From Mesostigma viride (lineage: Eukaryota; Streptophyta; Mesostigmatophyceae; Mesostigmatales; Mesostigmataceae), in contig RPFO01000667.1 in the NCBI GenBank assembly GCA_009746045.1, positions 6,406,254 through 6,470,253 on the forward strand: 64,000 nucleotides of DNA, written 5' to 3'. Shown here one piece after another: positions 49,606 to 61,787 of this stretch; the stretch's first letter is position 1, and each line of letters starts with the position of its first letter. A program made the translations under genes and the position numbers. Below the pieces are notes generated by a model that was given only the letters and a program-made list of their open reading frames with translations, was not told where the DNA came from and searched no databases.

Positions 49606-50218
49606 TGGGAGATCTGCAGACAATTGCAGGAGGACATTGTGCGGTACGCTTGTAGGGTGTATGCTGTGTTGTTCCGCTCGCTAATGGACATGTGCCCCTG
49701 TAACCTCTTCCAGGCTAGTATCTGCTATCCACCTCTTCAGGCTTGAAAAGTAAATTGCTGTACGGTTCACAATTGGCATGGCTTGACATGCACGCGTCCT
49801 TGACTGTGGTCTGCATGGGTTTGGGGTTTAGCGGTTTACATCAGACTCTGCTGTGTATCTGCTTAATCAGCCGACGTGTCACATGGGGACAGCAACGGCG
49901 CTGGGATGCAGCCCGGTGTGAATGCGAGTAAGGTACGCGCTGTCATGCATGGCGGATGGGGCGTGGAAGCCACGACCCACGTTTTTGTGTGTGCACGGGG
50001 GGCTAGGGGGCAAGTCGTTGTGTTGCTGCCATCCATATGGCCATGGATATGCGGGAAGCTTTCCCTGTACCCATACTTAATGATGCATGGACTGGTTGTG
50101 ACAGCCAAGGGTTTAGCTGTCGTGGGTTTGCTGAGTGATCATGGCAGTCTGCTAGGCTGGTGCTAGAACAGCCATAGCGCGGTTACTGCTATGTCTTGCC
50201 CGTGCTAACTGATGCTGC
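49606..50218. other. Non-coding region
   Basis: No repeat or gene identified. Could be an intron or 3' UTR of the putative gene. Confidence 0.3.
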
Positions 50219-50349
50219 AGCCATGCGTGGAGCGCGAATCGTCCCGAGAGGAGAAGGAGGAGGCGGGGCCGGTGCACCCATGGGCAGGGCCGGAGAAGAA
50301 GGACGCGGAGCACCCAGTGTGGGAGAAGGAGAAGGCGGGGAAGCACTGA
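50219..50349 (+). other. Possible 3' exon, Glu/Lys-rich
   Basis: After GATGCTGCAG (acceptor-like) the sequence reads PCVERESSREEKEEAGPVHP, WAGPEKKDAEHPVWEKEKAG, KH and a TGA. It could be a last exon of the upstream gene; there is no proof. Confidence 0.25.
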
Positions 50350-50424
50350 AGCTCCACCCCATGTCAGGCCTCTAGTATAGGTGCCAGTTAACTAAACCCA
50401 TGCACGTGCAGGTTGTAGCTCAGA

Positions 50425-50510
50425 ATGTATTTAAAATCATATGCCCCTTTTCAGGTATATGTGTAACAGTGACTCCCAACGGATATATGTTCCTAATTTA
50501 TTAAATTCTT
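50425..50510 (+). repeat. RTE-type LINE 3' tail
   Basis: GAATGTATTTAAAATCATAT, GCCCCTTTTCAGG, then TGACTCCCAACGGATATATG and A/T-rich tail. Same family as 26.5 and 34.1 kb. Confidence 0.55.
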
Positions 50511-50538
50511 ACTGAATAATTGTTGTCTTTATGAACCC

Positions 50539-51000
50539 ATGAAGAGCAAAGCCCGGTGGGGAGTACATGTAACGCATTACCACGAGAAGGGGTCCCCACA
50601 CCGCATTTCTTCGCTCTCTGTTCCTATGCAGAACAAGAAGAGGTGGAAGACCAATGTCCCGGCTCACACGCCAGCCCATGTGGGTAAGCCCCCTCCCCCA
50701 AAGCGGAAGGGGCGCTTTGGGGAGAAGTGTAGTGAGGATTTTGTAGACTAGATAGCTTAGAGTTAGCTTATTTCGATGTCGCGGCTTGACCCACCTCTAC
50801 CCATTCAGCAAGGAATATGCATGTGCTGCATGATCTCCCAACGGAGGCATGTTATAATTTTATTTGATTCTTTAATGTAGTGTCTTGGGGCATGATGCAG
50901 ATGAGATTTGTAACTTCCGTGTAATTATGTTTCTAAAGAGATTAGCATAGTACTCTAAACATGCCCATGCGCATGACACGCAAGTACTAACTTACTTACA
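50539..51000 (+). pseudogene. LINE 3'-end fragment or small ORF, then RTE 3' UTR
   Basis: 50539-50751 is open for 71 codons (HVGKPPPPKRKGRFGEKCSE, stop TAG 50749-50751). It is followed at 50825-51000 by CTCCCAACGGAGGCATGTTA and by GGGGCATGATGCAGATGAGA ... GACACGCAAGTACTAACTTA, which is the 3' UTR found after the RT at 34.1 kb. The ORF is therefore probably the C-terminus of a related LINE, though it is not alignable by eye to the 34-kb protein. Confidence 0.35.
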
Positions 51001-51216
51001 CCAGACCTGGCAATAAACAAGCATTGATGGGATGGACCCAGCGATACATAATGGGCGTGCATGCGTAAAAAATATACACTATGCATGGCCCAATGGGCAT
51101 GCATTCAAATAATTACAAATGAAGGCCGCCATGAGAGCACTGAAGCTAAACCAGACCGGGCCACAATTAACCCTCCAGCACCAAAGTTCCACTGCATCAT
51201 GTAAGACAAGCCTGAC

Positions 51217-52667
51217 ATCCATCCATCCATCCATCCATCCATCCATCCATCCATCCATCCATCCATCCATCCATCCATCCATCCATCCATCCATCCATCC
51301 ATCCATCCATCCATCCATCCATCCATCCATCCATCCATCCATCCATCCATCCATCCATCCATCCATCCATCCATCCATCCATCCATCCATCCATCCATCC
51401 ATCCATCCATCCATCCATCCATCCATCCATCCATCCATCCATCCATCCATCCATCCATCCATCCATCCATCCATCCATCCATCCATCCATCCATCCATCC
51501 ATCCATCCATCCATCCATCCATCCATCCATCCATCCATCCATCCATCCATCCATCCATCCATCCATCCATCCATCCATCCATCCATCCATCCATCCATCC
51601 ATCCATCCATCCATCCATCCATCCATCCATCCATCCATCCATCCATCCATCCATCCATCCATCCATCCATCCATCCATCCATCCATCCATCCATCCATCC
51701 ATCCATCCATCCATCCATCCATCCATCCATCCATCCATCCATCCATCCATCCATCCATCCATCCATCCATCCATCCATCCATCCATCCATCCATCCATCC
51801 ATCCATCCATCCATCCATCCATCCATCCATCCATCCATCCATCCATCCATCCATCCATCCATCCATCCATCCATCCATCCATCCATCCATCCATCCATCC
51901 ATCCATCCATCCATCCATCCATCCATCCATCCATCCATCCATCCATCCATCCATCCATCCATCCATCCATCCATCCATCCATCCATCCATCCATCCATCC
52001 ATCCATCCATCCATCCATCCATCCATCCATCCATCCATCCATCCATCCATCCATCCATCCATCCATCCATCCATCCATCCATCCATCCATCCATCCATCC
52101 ATCCATCCATCCATCCATCCATCCATCCATCCATCCATCCATCCCATCCATCCATCCATCCATCCATCCATCCATCCATCCATCCATCCATCCATCCATC
52201 CATCCATCCATCCATCCATCCATCCATCCATCCATCCATCCATCCATCCATCCATCCATCCATCCATCCATCCATCCATCCATCCATCCATCCATCCATC
52301 CATCCATCCATCCATCCATCCATCCATCCATCCATCCATCCATCCATCCATCCATCCATCCATCCATCCATCCATCCATCCATCCATCCATCCATCCATC
52401 CATCCATCCATCCATCCATCCATCCATCCATCCATCCATCCATCCATCCATCCATCCATCCATCCATCCATCCATCCATCCATCCATCCATCCATCCATC
52501 CATCCATCCATCCATCCATCCATCCATCCATCCATCCATCCATCCATCCATCCATCCATCCATCCATCCATCCATCCATCCATCCATCCATCCATCCATC
52601 CATCCATCCATCCATCCATCCATCCATCCATCCATCCATCCATCCATCCATCCATCCATCCATCCAT
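51217..52667. repeat. Giant ATCC tetranucleotide microsatellite (1451 bp)
   Basis: About 362 units with a single visible interruption: one extra C at about 52144. Every reading frame is open on both strands (Ser-Ile-His-Pro or Met-Asp-Gly-Trp repeats), so the long ORFs there have no meaning. The right flank is an RTE-type LINE 3' UTR, whose sister copies at 28.3 and 37.2 kb carry only three to four CATC units at the corresponding place. Confidence 0.97.
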
Positions 52668-53050
52668 TGATCGGGGTATAGTCCTAGTACAGCCATGCTA
52701 CGTCCTGGCTATGATGAGATTACTTGCCCACGCTCCTAGTGTTATGCCATGCTCACATGGGTCTTATTGCACCCACAGATTGCCGGATCGTTAGCGTGTC
52801 CGTTTAGCTAGCGTTCCCGAATGCAGCTGTGGCATGCCTTAGGCATGAAGGAGACTGGGGGTCTCTGCCCTTTCTCCTGTTGTGCACACACAGGGATTAA
52901 AAGCACTTCGGTGCTCCGTGACTCCCCAACAGGAGCACGTGTTTAATTAATTAATTAATTAATTAATCGGGGTTAGCTAATGCTCCTTGACTCCCTAATG
53001 GGGGCATGAGTTTAATAAATGAATTAAGTAGTTAGTTAATTAATCAGGTT
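52668..53050 (+). repeat. RTE-like LINE 3' UTR with hairpin and TTAA tail, plus a second tail
   Basis: TGATCGGGGTATAGTCCTAG ... TTAAAAGCACTTCGGTGCTC, CCGTGACTCCCCAACAGGAG, then TTAA repeats to 52966. A second, worn tail follows (GCTCCTTGACTCCCTAATGG, 52983-53040). Matches 47036-47330 in inverse orientation. Confidence 0.75.
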
Positions 53051-53499
53051 GATTCAGATGAGGTCTGTGCTGGTTCCTTGTGGACTGGCCAGCCAGGGAG
53101 ATATCTTCTTACATGGTCAGGCCCTTGCCGACCATGTAAGAACCTGTTAGGCGACGCAGTGGCCAACATTGGACATACCGCCATATGTTTGTCTCCGCGA
53201 TATGATTTTAGCTGACATGCAGAGCACAGACACTGTTGGCGTCATCCGCTCAACCCCTCTTATTCATACATGGGACCTCGGATATGTAGGATTAGTAGCG
53301 TTGCCCAGGCGGACATTGTCAAAGACTACGACCCCCCAGTTGTGGGTCCTAGGAAATTTAACAAGCATGATTGTCTCCTTGTTGATAGGCATTAATTCAT
53401 CCTTGATGATAGGCATTGCTTGCGTGCAAGATTAGCTCGAGGCCCATATTTTAGACTACTAGCTGAGCTCTGGACATACATGTAGTTATTGACGTCTTG
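53051..53499. other. Non-coding region with a hairpin
   Basis: TTCTTACATGGTC (53106-53118) and GACCATGTAAGAA (53130-53142) form a perfect 13-bp stem with an 11-nt loop. Nothing else recognised. Confidence 0.5.
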
Positions 53500-53605
53500 A
53501 CGGATATTGACGTCTTGGGGGACTTCCACTATATCTTCTTTGGGGAATTCAGAGATCCCGGTCCCCCAACATGGACATGAGACTAATTAAAATCAATTAA
53601 TCAAT
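53500..53605 (+). repeat. SINE-like repeat with RTE-type tail
   Basis: GACTTCCACTATATCTTCTT, GGTCCCCCAAC, ACATGAGACTAATTAAAATC. Same layout as the inserts in copies A and C of the 227-codon element. Confidence 0.45.
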
Positions 53606-54149
53606 GTCATGAATAGAGCGCGTTCATGACGTTCAGTCATGAACAGAGCCCTAACCTTAAACACATAAGAAAACAATTATGGCGGACCATGTGACCAATG
53701 TAAGAAGCTTAGCCCCCAAACATATTGTTGTCTCACGTAATGAATCACTTGCTGATCAACAAATCGATGGTTATCTCATAGGCACAATGTACCTCTGACC
53801 ATCATTGCTGGCCCATGCATGCATGCACCAATGGCAGCCTACATGACACATACATCGCTTATTTGCCATGTAAAAAATGCGACAAAGTGTCCATATAGGT
53901 ACTCATAGATTAGCACAAATTCCTTAGCACGATGTGGACAACTTTACTTAACGGTGAAAGCCTGTCTCGCCCTTATTGCCTTGAGGGTTCCCGGCGATAG
54001 GTCCTGTCTGTTGGTCGACATTTTTCTTTTGAAGCTGGCCATCGTCGGTAGGTATGAATGATCTCGATGCTAGCAATTACGATGATGATACCCGAGGTAG
54101 TCTATACCTAGGATCGAGAGCTTCTTCTTGTATGGCAATGCCGGCAGTT
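53606..54149. other. Non-coding region
   Basis: No gene or repeat family recognised. Confidence 0.4.
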
Positions 54150-54865
54150 AACTATTACTCCGAATAAAGAGTTAAGAGGTTGGCCCTCGGCAGTCGGCAT
54201 GGCGATCACGGAGCGATGACGGGGCGATGACGGGGCGATGACGGGGCGTTGACGCGCGTGATGAATAGGATCTGTTTGACAGGCGGCGGCTATTGGTAAT
54301 ATAGATTGTTGATTAAGAGAAGAGTTTAGATGTTGGCCCGTGGGCGATGACGGTGACGGCGTCACCGTCATCGCCCTCGACGGGCGTCATGAATACGACC
54401 TTTTTGATATGCGGCGGCTATTGGTAATATAGGTCGTTGACTACTACTCCGAATACAAATGTAAAGAGTTAAGAGGTTGGCCCTCGGCTGGCTCGGCATG
54501 GCGATCACGGGGCGATGACGGGGCGATGACGGGGCGTTGACGCGCGTGATGAATAGGATCTGTTTGATAGGCGGCGGCTATTGGTAATATAGATTGTTGA
54601 TTAAGAGAAGAGTTTAGATGTTGGCCCGTCGAGGGCGATGACGGTGACGACCGTCACCGTCATCGCCCTCGACGGGCCCGATGAAAAACCGATGTTTGAT
54701 ATGCGGCAGCTATTGGTAGTATAGGTCGTTGACTATCACTCCGAATAAACAGTTAACAGGTTAAGGCCCTCGGCCGGGCGATGACGGGGCGATGACGGGG
54801 CGTTGACGCTCGTGATGAATAGGACCTGTTTAATAGGCGGCGGCTATCGCTAATATATAGGTCGG
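54150..54865. repeat. Tandem repeat of about 300 bp with perfect hairpins
   Basis: Two to three units with GCGGCGGCTATTGGTAATAT, TTAAGAGGTTGGCCCTCGGC and runs of GGCGATGACG. At 54342-54376 a 16-bp stem (GGGCGATGACGGTGAC and complement) has a 3-nt loop. At 54623-54678 a 26-bp perfect stem, starting GGCCCGTCGAGGGCGATGAC, has a 4-nt loop. Non-coding. Confidence 0.85.
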
Positions 54866-54870
54866 ATATT

Positions 54871-55320
54871 TGTGTAGCACCCCCCTCCTTCCCACGGCAG
54901 GTACGCAGCGACTCGCTGTTGTGCTGGCTGCAGTTGTGTACCACCTGTACGGTTTTTGTGTACCACCTCCCTCCTTCCCACGGCAGGTACGCAGCGACTC
55001 GCTGTTGTGCTGGCTGCAGTTGTGTACCACCTGTACGGTATTTGTGTACCACCCCCCTCCTTCCCACGGCAGGTACGCAGCGACTCGCTGTTGTGCTGGC
55101 TGCAGTTGTGTACCACCTGTACGGTTTTTGTGTACCACCTCCCTCCTTCCCACGGGTACGCAGCGACTCGCTGTTGTGCTGGCTGCAGTTGTGTACCACC
55201 TGTACGGTACTTGTGTACCACCCCCCTCCTTCCCACGGCAGGTACGCAGCGCCCGGCTGTTGTCCTGGCTGCAGTTGTGTACCACCTGTACGGTATTTGT
55301 GTACCACCACCCTCCATGGC
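54871..55320. repeat. 86-bp minisatellite, five units
   Basis: Unit starts TGTGTACCACC...CCTCCTTCCCACGG and includes GTTGTGCTGGCTGCAGTTGT. Starts at 54871, 54957, 55043, 55129, 55212 (the fourth unit lacks 3 bp) and a partial unit at 55298. Open frames on both strands follow from the lack of stops in the unit. Confidence 0.9.
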
Positions 55321-56420
<1,100 letters not shown>

Positions 56421-56575
56421 TCCCACCCCCGCTCTCTTGTCCCTCCCGCACCCCTCCTCTCTCTTTCCCTTTTCCTTGGCTGTTGAGAAGGACTGGGGTG
56501 AAAACTCCAGACCGTTGGTGGCTGCCTTCAAGCAGGAAGTTTCAAGGATCAACAAGTTTTTGTGAGCTGTCTGAT

Positions 56576-57439
56576 ATGGTCACTGCTGCGACAAAGGTGA
56601 GTTATCTTGTTTTTCATGTAATTTTTTTGCTGTAGCTAGGTAAGCCGGCCATTTTGTACTCCCCTTTCTTTTGCTCTCACGATTTATTCTTGTTGTGGTT
56701 TATATGGTCCCGTTAAGTGGCATGCATTATCATTATCCACATTAGTGTGAGAAACCATCCGCAGTGTTGTAGCTTGCATCTATAACAACAGTTTTTGCTG
56801 CCGCCACTGCTATTACCAACATTAAGTCATTCTTGCTTTCTAAGCACTCTTTTTCCTCTTAGGCTGTTGGTTGGGATACCAGCCACCCTTGCACGCATAA
56901 ATTCAAGCACCGGGTGCATGTGAAAACACAACCAAGGCAAGAATGTCCCCCTCTCGCAATATCCCACCCACGCAACGCACCCAATGCAGCAAGAATGGGA
57001 CCACCTTGTTGCCATGAGCTCTAGCACCGTTGCCACCCCTAGCTTTCTACTGTTCCCGTCCATCCTTATTTACACTGGCTGCTTTGCTTGCATTTCTGGC
57101 TCAGTGCCAGTTTGCACTTGCTAGCTTGCTAAGACAATAATGCAGCTTGCAAACGGCAAGGGCAAGCACCCGGGTAAGAGCAAAGGCAACCGCACGAGCA
57201 AAGGAAAGGGAAACTGGAAGAGCAAGCACAAGGCCAAGGAAAGGACAAAGGCACTTGTGCTTGCCAAAAGGGCAGGCTCAAGGGAAATGACAAGGGCAAG
57301 GGCAGGGGCAGGCACAAGGGAAGCGGATAAGGGCAAGGGCAGGCGCAAGGGAAAGAGATTAGGACAAGTCAAGCACGAGGGAACGGACAAGGGCAAGGGC
57401 AGGCACAAGGGAAAAGATGAAGACAAGGGCAGGCACTAG
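56576..57439 (+). CDS. Putative two-exon Lys/Gly-rich protein (exons 56576-56596, 57146-57439)
   Basis: ATGGTCACTGCTGCGACAAAG|GTGAGT gives MVTAATK and a canonical donor. An acceptor CAATAATGCAG lies at 57145, and the next codons are in phase 0: LANGKGKHPGKSKGNRTSKG, then repeats of KGKG/RHKGK to a TAG at 57437-57439. The product would be about 104 residues, very basic, without other features. The exon is a degenerate minisatellite (AAGGGCAAGGGCAGG) that continues past the stop to about 57540, so the ORF may be a by-product of repeat growth. The splice-phase match and the CT-rich leader are the only support. Confidence 0.25.
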
Positions 57440-57784
57440 GGAAAGGATGAGGGCAACGGCAAACACTGGGGATCAAAGGATAGGGGCAAGGGCAGATGCT
57501 AGGGTAACAGTTAGGGCAAAGGCAGGCACAAGAGAAGAATAAGGGGCCGTGAAGTATAAGTGGAAATGCGGGTGGCGACATGGGTTCGATCGGGCCTGCT
57601 GATGCAAATGCAGATTTCAACGCAGTGACAAACACAAGCGTAGACATAGGCAACGACAAATTCCTTGCATGCGTGCCTTGCTCTTCACCGGCTGGCTCGT
57701 TTGCTAGTTGTCTAACAGTTTCTACCGATAAACATCACTTGCCATTGTAAGGTCTGCCTTGCTGCCGTGCTAGTGGGTAGCTGG

Positions 57785-58005
57785 GTGATCGTGCTTGTTC
57801 CTTGTCAAGGGAGGGATGCATGTGGAGTAGGTGGGTGGGTGTGCTTGTTCCTTGCCAAGGAAGGGATGCACAAAGGTTAGATAGGTGCACGTGCTTGTTT
57901 CTTGTCAAGGGAGGGACGCACAAAGGGTAGGTGGGGGCACATGGTTGTGCCTCGTCAAGGGCGGGATGCACGAAGGGTAGGTGGGGGCATGTGGTTGGTC
58001 CTTGT
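57785..58005 (+). repeat. Minisatellite, about four units of 50-60 bp
   Basis: GTGCTTGTTCCTTGTCAAGG plus GAGGGATGCA...GGTAGGTGGG, repeated at about 57790, 57841, 57890 and 57941, diverging unit by unit. Confidence 0.75.
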
Positions 58006-58599
58006 CTTTTCACCGCCCAAGCGATGGCGATGTAGCATGCATTATACATTTATTCGTGCATTAAAAATCACTTTCCTTACAAGCGGCCTTAGCCGACTCC
58101 ATCTGCCGTTGCCATTTCTCCGTATTGCATTGTCCGGACACGGTTTTTGTGTCGCAGGTCTTCCCCCGTAAAGGCACAAGCTGCCTGCGCGCGGAATTAT
58201 GTGCAGACACCTCGGTTTCCAACACGACGGCTTCCCGCACATATCGAGCTCTGGATGTACAACATCTTCCCCCGGCGCACTTGCTCCCGGATGGAGCTTC
58301 TGTGCGGTGCCGACATCCCCGGAGCTGTCCTAAGCACCGCATGGAAACAGTATTTCAAGCCACGAAGAGAAGCCACGAATTTGATATTGACTTGATATTG
58401 TCGTCAGAAGACTTGATATGCTATTTTCTGTGAAGGCGTTGGATTTTTGTGCATGACATGTAATCCTGCATTTAATAATGAAATTTTTTATGAAATAGGA
58501 ACTCGTCTTGCATGAGCCTTGCTGCAAATGCCATTCATTTTTTTCCCCCGGGTAAATGGGTGTTAGGGGTTAGGTTGACCGAAATGATAAGTGAAATCA
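58006..58599. other. Region without recognised genes
   Basis: A minus-strand reading at 58342-58061 (SRARYVREAVVLETEVSAHN, EKWQRQMESAKAACKESDF) looks protein-like but could not be assigned. The rest is A/T-rich. Confidence 0.3.
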
Positions 58600-59046
58600 A
58601 AGTGAAATTCTGATAAGTGACATGCGTACCGCAATTCAGAACGACATAGCGACATGATTGTAGTACCGGTAGTGTACGCGAGAAGCATACGACGTCGTAA
58701 CCTACGGGACCGAGTACCGGGATCGTAAATTACCAACTCGTAAATTACTACCTCGCAAATTACTACCTCGTACCTTACTACCTCGTAAATTACTACCTCG
58801 TACATTACTACCTCGTACATTACTACCTCGTACATTACTACCTCGTAAATTACTACCTCGTAAATTACTACCTCGTAAATTACTACCTCGTAAATTACGA
58901 CGTCGGATCTTACCTCGGATCTAACTCGTAGCTTACGAGAAAGATCCGAACTCGTATATGCAAACGGTAAGAGTAAAAGCGGAGTAACTTACCACCTCGT
59001 AATTTACGCCTCGGATGCTTTTTACCACCCTCGGACGAAAAGTATA
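58600..59046. mobile_element. CACTATACTTTTCG TIR element, truncated copy 2, with 15-bp minisatellite
   Basis: On the minus strand it starts at 59046 with CACTATACTTTTCGTCCGAG, interrupting LINE ORF1. Inside, 58725-58905 is about eleven units of a 15-bp repeat (TACTACCTCGTAAAT on the plus strand). The other end was not found; the related copy at 47822 shows the same terminal sequence. Confidence 0.55.
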
Positions 59047-60007
59047 GTGCAAGGGAGGTTGACGTCTCACCTGGCTTCTGGGGGAAGCGACGTAGCACCA
59101 CTCGGCACTCGCGGCGAGCGCGATCGGTGACCTCCCGTTGCTGGGCCTGGCGGTGGTCCTCCAGCTCCTGGAGCTTCGTGGCGATGGCGTCGGTGGTGGA
59201 GGCGGTCGCTGACCGCAGCACGTCCGCATAGGAGAGCGGCGGGAGGTCACCAGCATCCTGCCGGGGTGGCTGGGAGGCAATGGTGGCCGTCTGCTCCGCT
59301 AGCTTTGGGACCTGTGTGGCCAGGGCCTTGGTGTGGGCGGTGATGGCCTCAAGCTTCTTCATGAGCACGCCCCACTTGCCCTCCACCTGGTTAAGGCGAG
59401 AGACAAGTGCAGCATGTGTTTCCGAAGCCTGCGCCGCGGTGTGTAGCGCCGTGAACTGTGGTTGTAGCTTGTGGACGACCTTGGTTTCCACGTTGGAGAC
59501 CCGGGCCTCGACCGTGTTGAGCGTGGTGTTCAGCGAGGTCATCTTCTCGGCCAGCGGCCAGGTCACGTGCTCCTCCAGCACTGCGCGGATGTCATCCTTG
59601 CAGAGGGAGGGAGCCGATGGGGCAGCCGGCTGTGTGGGTGCTGGGGCGTTGAGAGCTCGGACGATGTCGCCGAGGCCGCGCTGGTAGTGGCTGGTCAAGA
59701 CAAACAGGCTTTGGCGTGGTTCTTGTAGAGCCAGGACGTGTTGCGGTAGTCGATAGCCGCCCCCCCCTTCCTGCGGCGACAGTTTCTGCCAGGCGAGGAG
59801 GCTGAAATGTGCGTCGCCGGGCAAGAATTGGCTCCATTTGTGGCGTTCGTGGCATGGTTTCTTGGGCTCAGGCGAGGCGCTTGGCGATGGGTCTGCTGGC
59901 GATGGGTTGGCGAGCCCAGGCGGCTGGGCAAGAACGATGGCGAGAGGGTTGGGCTGGGAGCCGGTAAGCTCCTTTTCCAAACCCCGTTTTGCTTTTGGGG
60001 TCGTCAT
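59047..60007 (-). CDS. RTE-like LINE ORF1 (open, interrupted at its 3' side)
   Basis: Minus strand, from ATG at 60005-60007: MTTPKAKRGLEKELTGSQPN, a Pro-rich part, SLLAWQKLSPQEGG, a long helical middle (DDIRAVLEEHVTWPLAEKMT, NTVEARVSNVETKVVHKLQP, ALVSRLNQVEGKWGVLMKKL) that looks like a coiled coil, then YADVLRSATASTTDAIATKL and RRECRVVLRRFPQKPGETST. ORF1 proteins of this kind bind the LINE RNA. The TIR element at 59046 replaces the C-terminal domain; the frame runs on to a chance stop at 58910. About 320 native residues remain. The 5' UTR upstream matches 36876-36980. Confidence 0.75.
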
Positions 60008-60062
60008 GGCTGCTTGTCACGTGATAACTTTGGCAATACTGCGTTTCAGCCGTAACCGATTA

Positions 60063-60224
60063 TACTGGCGGGTGCGTCTCAAAAAAGCGCATCGAATGCA
60101 AGTGGTCTGACCGAATTTGGGGCTCAGATGCAAAAGATCTGAACTCCGCCGTCAGCCATACCGCCGTCAGCCATTTTCGTCTTTAGCTCTGTGTTGGCCA
60201 GTGTATTATAAATCCATTTAACAC
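60063..60224 (-). other. RTE-like LINE 5' UTR
   Basis: GTGCGTCTCAAAAAAGCGCA, TGCAAGTGGTCTGACCGAAT, AAAAGATCTGAACTCCGCCG, CCGTCAGCCATTTTCGT; shared with 36876-36985. Reaches the LTR fragment at about 60225. Confidence 0.6.
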
Positions 60225-60563
60225 ACGCCGAGTGCCAACACGAGGGGTAGAACGTGCATAAATGATCACTAACGGTCCGGCATGCTCGGGCCGACATGGC
60301 GGCCCTCGCACGCATGATGCACGCTGGTCCACTACATCTACAAGAAGGATAAGGACCACTAATAAAGTATACGCGGCGCGGCGCAATTGCACCGATACAC
60401 CGAACTACCGTAACATACAACAAGGATCCAATAAACATTGTCCACCGCCCACCGGTACTAGCTACACGTAAACCTAGGACAGCCAGTAGACTGCTTCGGA
60501 ACGGCTGAGGCAAAGGACCTAATTTACGTCCGTAACTACAGCAGATTGTTACGCGACGTAACA
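60225..60563 (-). repeat. Ty3 LTR 5'-end fragment
   Basis: Reverse complement of the first 330 bp of the 12497 LTR: on the minus strand TGTTACGTCGCGTAACAATC, TTACGGACGTAAATTAGGTC, TAAACCTAGG-type blocks, GGCCGACATGGC. Cut on the left by LINE sequence; its right end is exactly the LTR terminus and abuts copy C of the unclassified element. Confidence 0.8.
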
Positions 60564-61204
60564 GGTACGTACGTGTAGCCCTGCTCGGTGGTAGGTGGCG
60601 GGGGCATGCTTGCCGCGGGTGCGCGGCAGATGGCCGCGAGTGGCCAGGCGGCAGGGGGGCGTGTGGATAAAACCAAGCAATTTGGGCAGTGGCGCCAGCA
60701 AATCTTTTGTGAGACTACTACTAGATCAAGGTTAGATAGGCACCCCATGCCACCTTCCATTTCATTCTCATGAAAGTGACGCAGTATCTCACGTGCGTTA
60801 TTAGTTATTACAATATACAATATACAAGTTATTAGTTAACTCTAGTACGTCTGTCTTTCCTTCCGGTTCTATGGTGCTTCATGGCCTCCCGTTCAGCCCC
60901 GCTTCTCCATGATGGGGCAAAGATGTGATAGAAATCGTGCAACAGCGCCCCAATCGCCCATCCACGCATCAAAATGCATGGAAGTGAGTAAGAGTGAAGT
61001 GTATGTAAGTGAAAGCAACAGGTAAGTGGACATGCCATGCATAACACAAATTCCTGTTGAAGAACAAACTTTCATCGAGCCCATTTAAGTTTACATATTC
61101 CAAAAATTTAGTTTACAAAAATGGCCGTGATACTTAGATTAACTCTCTCTCATCCCAAAATTCACAAGCACATTCACACTGCACAAAGCAGCCTGGGGTT
61201 TAAT

Positions 61205-61310
61205 TAACGACTCAAGTAATTAGTCTGGTGCCCCCATTTGGGGACCACAGAGCTCTGTGTGTGTGTGCTTTCCCCCATTAAGATATAGTGGACGTAAGGG
61301 GAAACCTAAG
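61205..61310 (-). repeat. SINE-like short insert with RTE-type tail
   Basis: Minus strand: CCACTATATCTTAATGGGGG, a CA run, GCTCTGTGGTCCCCAAATGG, then GACTAATTACTTGAGTCGTT and AATTAA. Same layout as 24319-24412. Confidence 0.5.
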
Positions 61311-61787
61311 ATGTTTATCAAAGGCGATAATCTAAGAAGAGTTGATCTAAGGACTAGCATGCTGAACTACATACGGACTAAATTTATTCAAATGTCGGCG
61401 TGTATCTAAATAGTGTTGATCTAAGGACTCGCATGCTGAACTACCTATTCACTAAATTTATTCAAATGTCTAATGTGTGGCCGCTATGAAAGCTCATATT
61501 ATGCCCCCTAATGGGGGGGCAGATAGGAGACTTCCAGTTTACTAGCAGTTTGGGCCCAACCTGGCTGAAGTTTGGGCCCAACGTTACTGAGCGAGCTTGC
61601 AAGGCAGGTTTAACCGAGAGTTGCCACCTGGAAGAAACGGTCAATAAATAAACAGCCCTATGATACACGGGGGATGCACACTTCATCAGGTCTTCCGCCA
61701 AAAGTAGACAACCTGGCAACATGCATCCCCCTCATCCCCGCAGCAGTGTGGTGTGGACTCGGGCGCGTGGACGTCACGCTGGAAGTT

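Noticed and set aside
50405-50425. Possible tRNA (GTAGCTCAG at about 50413)
   Set aside because: No acceptor stem or T-loop found around it; no tRNA gene could be supported anywhere in the window.
51079-52696. Five very long ORFs (about 500-526 codons) over the ATCC array
   Set aside because: They are translations of a pure tetranucleotide repeat that lacks stops in all frames; there is no coding signal.
58563-58835. ORF coding repeats of Met/Ile-Tyr-Glu-Val-Val
   Set aside because: Translation of the 15-bp minisatellite inside a truncated TIR element.
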